From Promethearchaeota archaeon (GTDB lineage Archaea; Asgardarchaeota; Lokiarchaeia; Sigynarchaeales; SOKP01), in the NCBI GenBank assembly GCA_013375495.1, contig JABXKC010000049.1:1-17255 (forward strand): a DNA stretch of 17,255 bases, given 5' to 3'. Positions 14,410 through 17,255 of this stretch are shown here, one piece after another. A model generated the notes under the pieces. That model ran no database searches. It worked only from the letters and a program-made list of their open reading frames with translations, and was not told where the DNA came from. A program made the translations under genes and the position numbers. How positions within the stretch are numbered: position 1 is the stretch's first letter; each line of letters begins with the position of its first letter.

Positions 14410-16650
14410 TTAGACACCTCCATCAAATTTTTTGACTTCAACAAGACAAGATTTGAGAGCTGACGCGCCTCCAGGAGAAAAGGCGTCTTTAGTTAATGTA
14501 TTAACGCAACCGCCACTATCAATTCCGTTCTCATCCGGATCGTACCAAGCACCTTCGAAAATACTGATTACTCCCGGAATTATTCTCTCTGTTAACCACG
14601 CTTTAATCGTTAGTTTTCCTCGATCGTTATATACCAAGATTTCATCTCCATCCCGTATACCCCTAGAATCAGCATCAACAGGGTTTATCCAAGCTACATG
14701 GGGATCAACTTCTCGAAGCCAATCAACTAAATACAATTCGGAATGAACCCGACTTTTTGGATGAGGTGATAATAATTGTAGTGGATATTTTTCGCTTAGA
14801 GGATCGTACCGACCTTCCCATCTTTCCATGTATTTTGGGATTGGAGGATTTTCAGGATCGTTCAAATCTGCTATTCTTTGAGAAAAGATTTCAATCTTAC
14901 CCGACGGAGTTTTAAACGGTTTATTTTCGATGTCTTCAATTTGCGCCTTGAATGCAACATAAGGTTCCTTAATATCAAGTCTGTGAATTCCTTTTTCTCT
15001 GAACTCATTAATATTTCTAATGTTTTTTCGAGAGTCTTCGCGTAATTTTATTAAAAATCTTATAGCTTTTTTCTCATCAGGATATTTGACGAAATCATCT
15101 AAACCAAGTTTATCCGCTAATTTTTCAGCTATTCTGAGATCAGATTTACACTCTCCTAAAGGTTCTATCGCTTGATTCATAGCAGTGAAATATGGACCAG
15201 AAGGCCAAGGTCTTGTAAAATCATTCTTTTCAGCAGCACTGGTAACAGGCAGAATAATATCAGCGTACCTTGCCGTAGGAGTTAGCCATAATTCAGAGCA
15301 AACCATATAGTCTAGTTTTTTAAGCGCTTCAGCAGCTTTATTCGTGTTCCCAAGCTGGTTGAGAAAATTATTATTTACGAACCAAGCAAATTTAACATCA
15401 AAGGGATAACCGCCCTCTTTACCTTTAAGAATAGCGTCGAAGATTTTATTTGTGTGGCATCTTGCTTGAAATCTAAGCTGTAAATCTAACGAACCCCGAA
15501 CGGATTTCAAACCAGTTTCCACAGGGTTTCTGAAAGGAGGAGGGATTCTAGAAGAAAAAAACATGTGCCCATAGGGAATTCCCATTAATCCTCCTGCGGC
15601 ACTACCTCCAAATTTTCCTACATTTCCAGTCATAGCAGTTAAAGTCATAGCACATCGATTGTACAATTCTCCAACTGCACTTCGAGCTGGACCCTGACAA
15701 TCCATTAAAGCAGCGGGTTTAGTTGTGGCGTACTCTCGAGCAAGATTACTTATCGTCTCAGCAGGAACGGAAGTAATCTGTTCTGCCCACTTCGGAGTTT
15801 TAGGTATTCCATCTTCATCACCCAATACATACTCTACGAATTTCTCAAATCCTACTGTATATTTATCTAAGAATTCTTGGTCGTGAAGATCTTCTTTAAT
15901 CATCACATAAGCCATAGCAATCATCATCGCAGTATCAGTTCCAGGAATAATTGGTATCCATTCATCTGCTAACACAACTGCTGAATCTGTGTATCTTGGA
16001 TCTATACAAATGATTTTTATTCCCTTTTCTTTTGCTTGTATTAAGCTATATATTGTGTCTGAACCCGAGATCATTCTTGCAGGATCCCAACCCCACATTA
16101 TAATAAGTTTTGAGTTTTTCAAATCTGTACGGCTGTGCCCAACGAAGGGAGATGTGTATTGAGTTTGAGTTGCATATACAGCACCTTCAGAAGATACGTT
16201 ACCAAAATGTGTTGAGAACCCCCCAAAACGGGTGAGTAATCTTATCATGGCAAATACTCCGTCGTGTAATGCTGCTAAATATCCTCCACCCGTTGCTAAA
16301 AATATGCTTGAGTTTCCATATTTTTCCTTTACATCTATTAGTCTGGTGGCAATTTCAGATAATGCTTTATCCCAAGAAATCCGTTTAAATTTTCCTGAAC
16401 CTTTTGGTCCATCTCTTTTCAATGGAAATTTTAAACGATCTGGGTGATAAATATAATGTCTTAGAGCACGGCATCTTAAACACGCTCTAAGTTGATTGTC
16501 TTCATCCTCAAAATCATCACCTTCGATTCGAATTACTTTCCCTTCTTTAACATGAAATCGTAGAGGACATCGTCCGCCGCAATCAAACGCAGTTGTGGTT
16601 CTTATTACCTTATGTTCGTTTTCATTGGCATTATTTTCTTGAGTTTCCAT
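14410..16650 (-). CDS. Molybdopterin oxidoreductase, DMSO-reductase family (DmsA-like catalytic subunit)
   Basis: 746 residues. The N-terminal cluster domain DCGGRCPLRFHVKEGKV (23-39), ACLRC (56-60) and YHPDRLKFPLKRDGPKGSGK closely resemble DmsA. The Mo ligand region FGNVSSEG puts Ser153 or Ser154 where DmsA has its Ser ligand. Pterin-binding segments follow: WGWDPARMISG, IDPRYTDSA, TGNVGKFGG, and the C-terminal WINPVDADSRGIRDGDEI domain. Two unusual points: the first Cys of the usual CX3CX3CXnC cluster motif is Thr20 (C24, C28 and C57 remain), and no twin-arginine signal precedes the domain. It should act in the cytoplasm with the ferredoxin subunit encoded next; no membrane anchor gene is adjacent. 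Substrate is unknown (S- or N-oxide, polysulfide and others are possible). ATG at 16650. Confidence 0.92.
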   Translation of the reverse strand: METQENNANENEHKVIRTTTAFDCGGRCPLRFHVKEGKVIRIEGDDFEDEDNQLRACLRCRALRHYIYHPDRLKFPLKRDGPKGSGKFKRISWDKALSEIATRLIDVKEKYGNSSIFLATGGGYLAALHDGVFAMIRLLTRFGGFSTHFGNVSSEGAVYATQTQYTSPFVGHSRTDLKNSKLIIMWGWDPARMISGSDTIYSLIQAKEKGIKIICIDPRYTDSAVVLADEWIPIIPGTDTAMMIAMAYVMIKEDLHDQEFLDKYTVGFEKFVEYVLGDEDGIPKTPKWAEQITSVPAETISNLAREYATTKPAALMDCQGPARSAVGELYNRCAMTLTAMTGNVGKFGGSAAGGLMGIPYGHMFFSSRIPPPFRNPVETGLKSVRGSLDLQLRFQARCHTNKIFDAILKGKEGGYPFDVKFAWFVNNNFLNQLGNTNKAAEALKKLDYMVCSELWLTPTARYADIILPVTSAAEKNDFTRPWPSGPYFTAMNQAIEPLGECKSDLRIAEKLADKLGLDDFVKYPDEKKAIRFLIKLREDSRKNIRNINEFREKGIHRLDIKEPYVAFKAQIEDIENKPFKTPSGKIEIFSQRIADLNDPENPPIPKYMERWEGRYDPLSEKYPLQLLSPHPKSRVHSELYLVDWLREVDPHVAWINPVDADSRGIRDGDEILVYNDRGKLTIKAWLTERIIPGVISIFEGAWYDPDENGIDSGGCVNTLTKDAFSPGGASALKSCLVEVKKFDGGV
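14415..14421 (-). promoter_or_regulatory. SD site deciding the ferredoxin start
   Basis: GGAGGTG on the minus strand, a seven-base match to the archaeal anti-SD, lies inside the last codons of the Mo-subunit gene and 6 nt before TTG 14408. It would couple translation of the two subunits. Confidence 0.55.
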
Positions 16651-16777
16651 ATATTCATCTCACTTACTTTAACGATTGCGTAAACTAGTTATCCTTGAAA
16701 TTTAATTGTATTCAAAAACTCTTTATTTGATAGACAATTAATTCTACTACAATTTGAAAAACATAGTGAAAAAATAC
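16651..16777. promoter_or_regulatory. Divergent promoter region
   Basis: Short AT-rich region between the Mo operon (-) and the small membrane protein gene (+). AATTAAATTTC on the minus strand (near 16697-16710) is a TATA candidate for the Mo operon. CTTTATTTGATAG (near 16720-16732) is one for the plus-strand gene. No palindrome of the TGATCA type is present. Confidence 0.35.
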
Positions 16778-17227
16778 ATGGTTGCTGAGCCTTATTCTGG
16801 ATTTGCCCAAAGATATAATATGATTCTTGGAATTCTTATTTCAGCCTTTTCAACAAATATTTTGTTCTTAATTATCCCTATTGGACTTTTCTTTATGGCA
16901 GATATATTTTTAATTGTAGGAAGCTGTTTTGGACTCTATTTCACATTTAGATATAGAAAAGAATCACAATCACACATAAAAACAGGTATGATTGTTGGAT
17001 TAGTTAGTTCTATTTTATCGTTATTTTTAATAAGTTGCTTTGATTGGATTTTTTATTTTATTCCGGGGGGGTATGGATTTGATTTTCTTCTCTTTTTAGA
17101 ATATACATTATACTTATTCATGTATTTCGGAATATTTTACGTAACGGTTGGGTTAATATTAGGTTATTTCTTTGGGTATATTTATAGAAAGAAAGAAGAT
17201 ACTAACTACAAATCTTCTCAATTTTAA
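16778..17227 (+). CDS. Small membrane protein of unknown function, four predicted TM helices
   Basis: 149 residues from the ATG at 16778, mostly hydrophobic. Four segments: ILGILISAFSTNILFLIIPI and a following FFMADIFLIVG stretch, GMIVGLVSSILSLFLISCF, FLLFLEYTLYLFMYFGIFYV, and VGLILGYFFGYIY. They are separated by short basic loops (RYRKESQSH, YRKKED), giving a plausible inside-positive topology. I do not recognise a family, and no catalytic motif is visible. In-frame TTG (16754) and GTG (16766) starts would add eight or four residues; the ATG is preferred for lack of a ribosome site at any of them. It is divergent from the Mo operon with no evident functional link. Confidence 0.65.
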   Translation: MVAEPYSGFAQRYNMILGILISAFSTNILFLIIPIGLFFMADIFLIVGSCFGLYFTFRYRKESQSHIKTGMIVGLVSSILSLFLISCFDWIFYFIPGGYGFDFLLFLEYTLYLFMYFGIFYVTVGLILGYFFGYIYRKKEDTNYKSSQF

Positions 17228-17255
17228 ATAATTTTATTTGAACTTCTCCTTATCT

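Overview
The window looks archaeal and AT-rich. Genes are preceded by AT-rich TATA-like boxes and followed by oligo-T runs without strong hairpins. An RNase P RNA gene carries conserved elements of the archaeal/bacterial type A form. The repeat protein at the left edge has Ig-like units (WYTIDGGATNITFT ... FYANDS) that I remember as frequent in Asgard (Loki-type) archaea. That assignment is from memory and is not proven here. The redox genes (glycyl-radical activase, Ser-type Mo enzyme without export signal, four-cluster ferredoxin) suggest an anaerobe.

Layout, left to right. 1-861 (-): 5' part of a secreted repeat protein cut by the window edge. 862-1330: gene-free, with the divergent promoters of that gene and of an aldo/keto reductase (1331-2158, +). 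2208-2538 (-): RNase P RNA, filling the gap before a tandem GNAT acetyltransferase (2601-3368, -) and an MFS efflux protein (3426-4757, -). 4908-7010 (-): membrane pyrophosphatase with K+-independent signature residues. 7206-7358 and 7370-8320 (-): a 50-residue charged protein translationally coupled to a membrane metal-hydrolase-like protein.

8386-12704 (-) is the tightest cluster: glycyl-radical-enzyme activase, a two-barrel PPOX-like flavin protein, a sulfatase with a CxPxR site, and a nitronate-monooxygenase-like flavoenzyme lacking the usual His. Junctions are overlapping, 2 nt, or short with Shine-Dalgarno (SD) sites. No glycyl radical enzyme lies in the window. 12874-13632 (-): a PadR-type regulator whose promoter is covered by two TGATCA-containing palindromic sites. 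13851-16650 (-): a two-gene operon for a cytoplasmic DMSO-reductase-family Mo enzyme and its 16-Cys ferredoxin partner. 16778-17227 (+): a small membrane protein transcribed divergently from it.

The most promising material for something undescribed is the activase/PPOX/sulfatase/flavoenzyme cluster with its nearby regulator and Mo oxidoreductase. Its substrate cannot be read from the sequence. The Mo enzyme lacks the first of the four usual Cys ligands of its [4Fe-4S] cluster and has no Tat signal or membrane anchor gene beside it.
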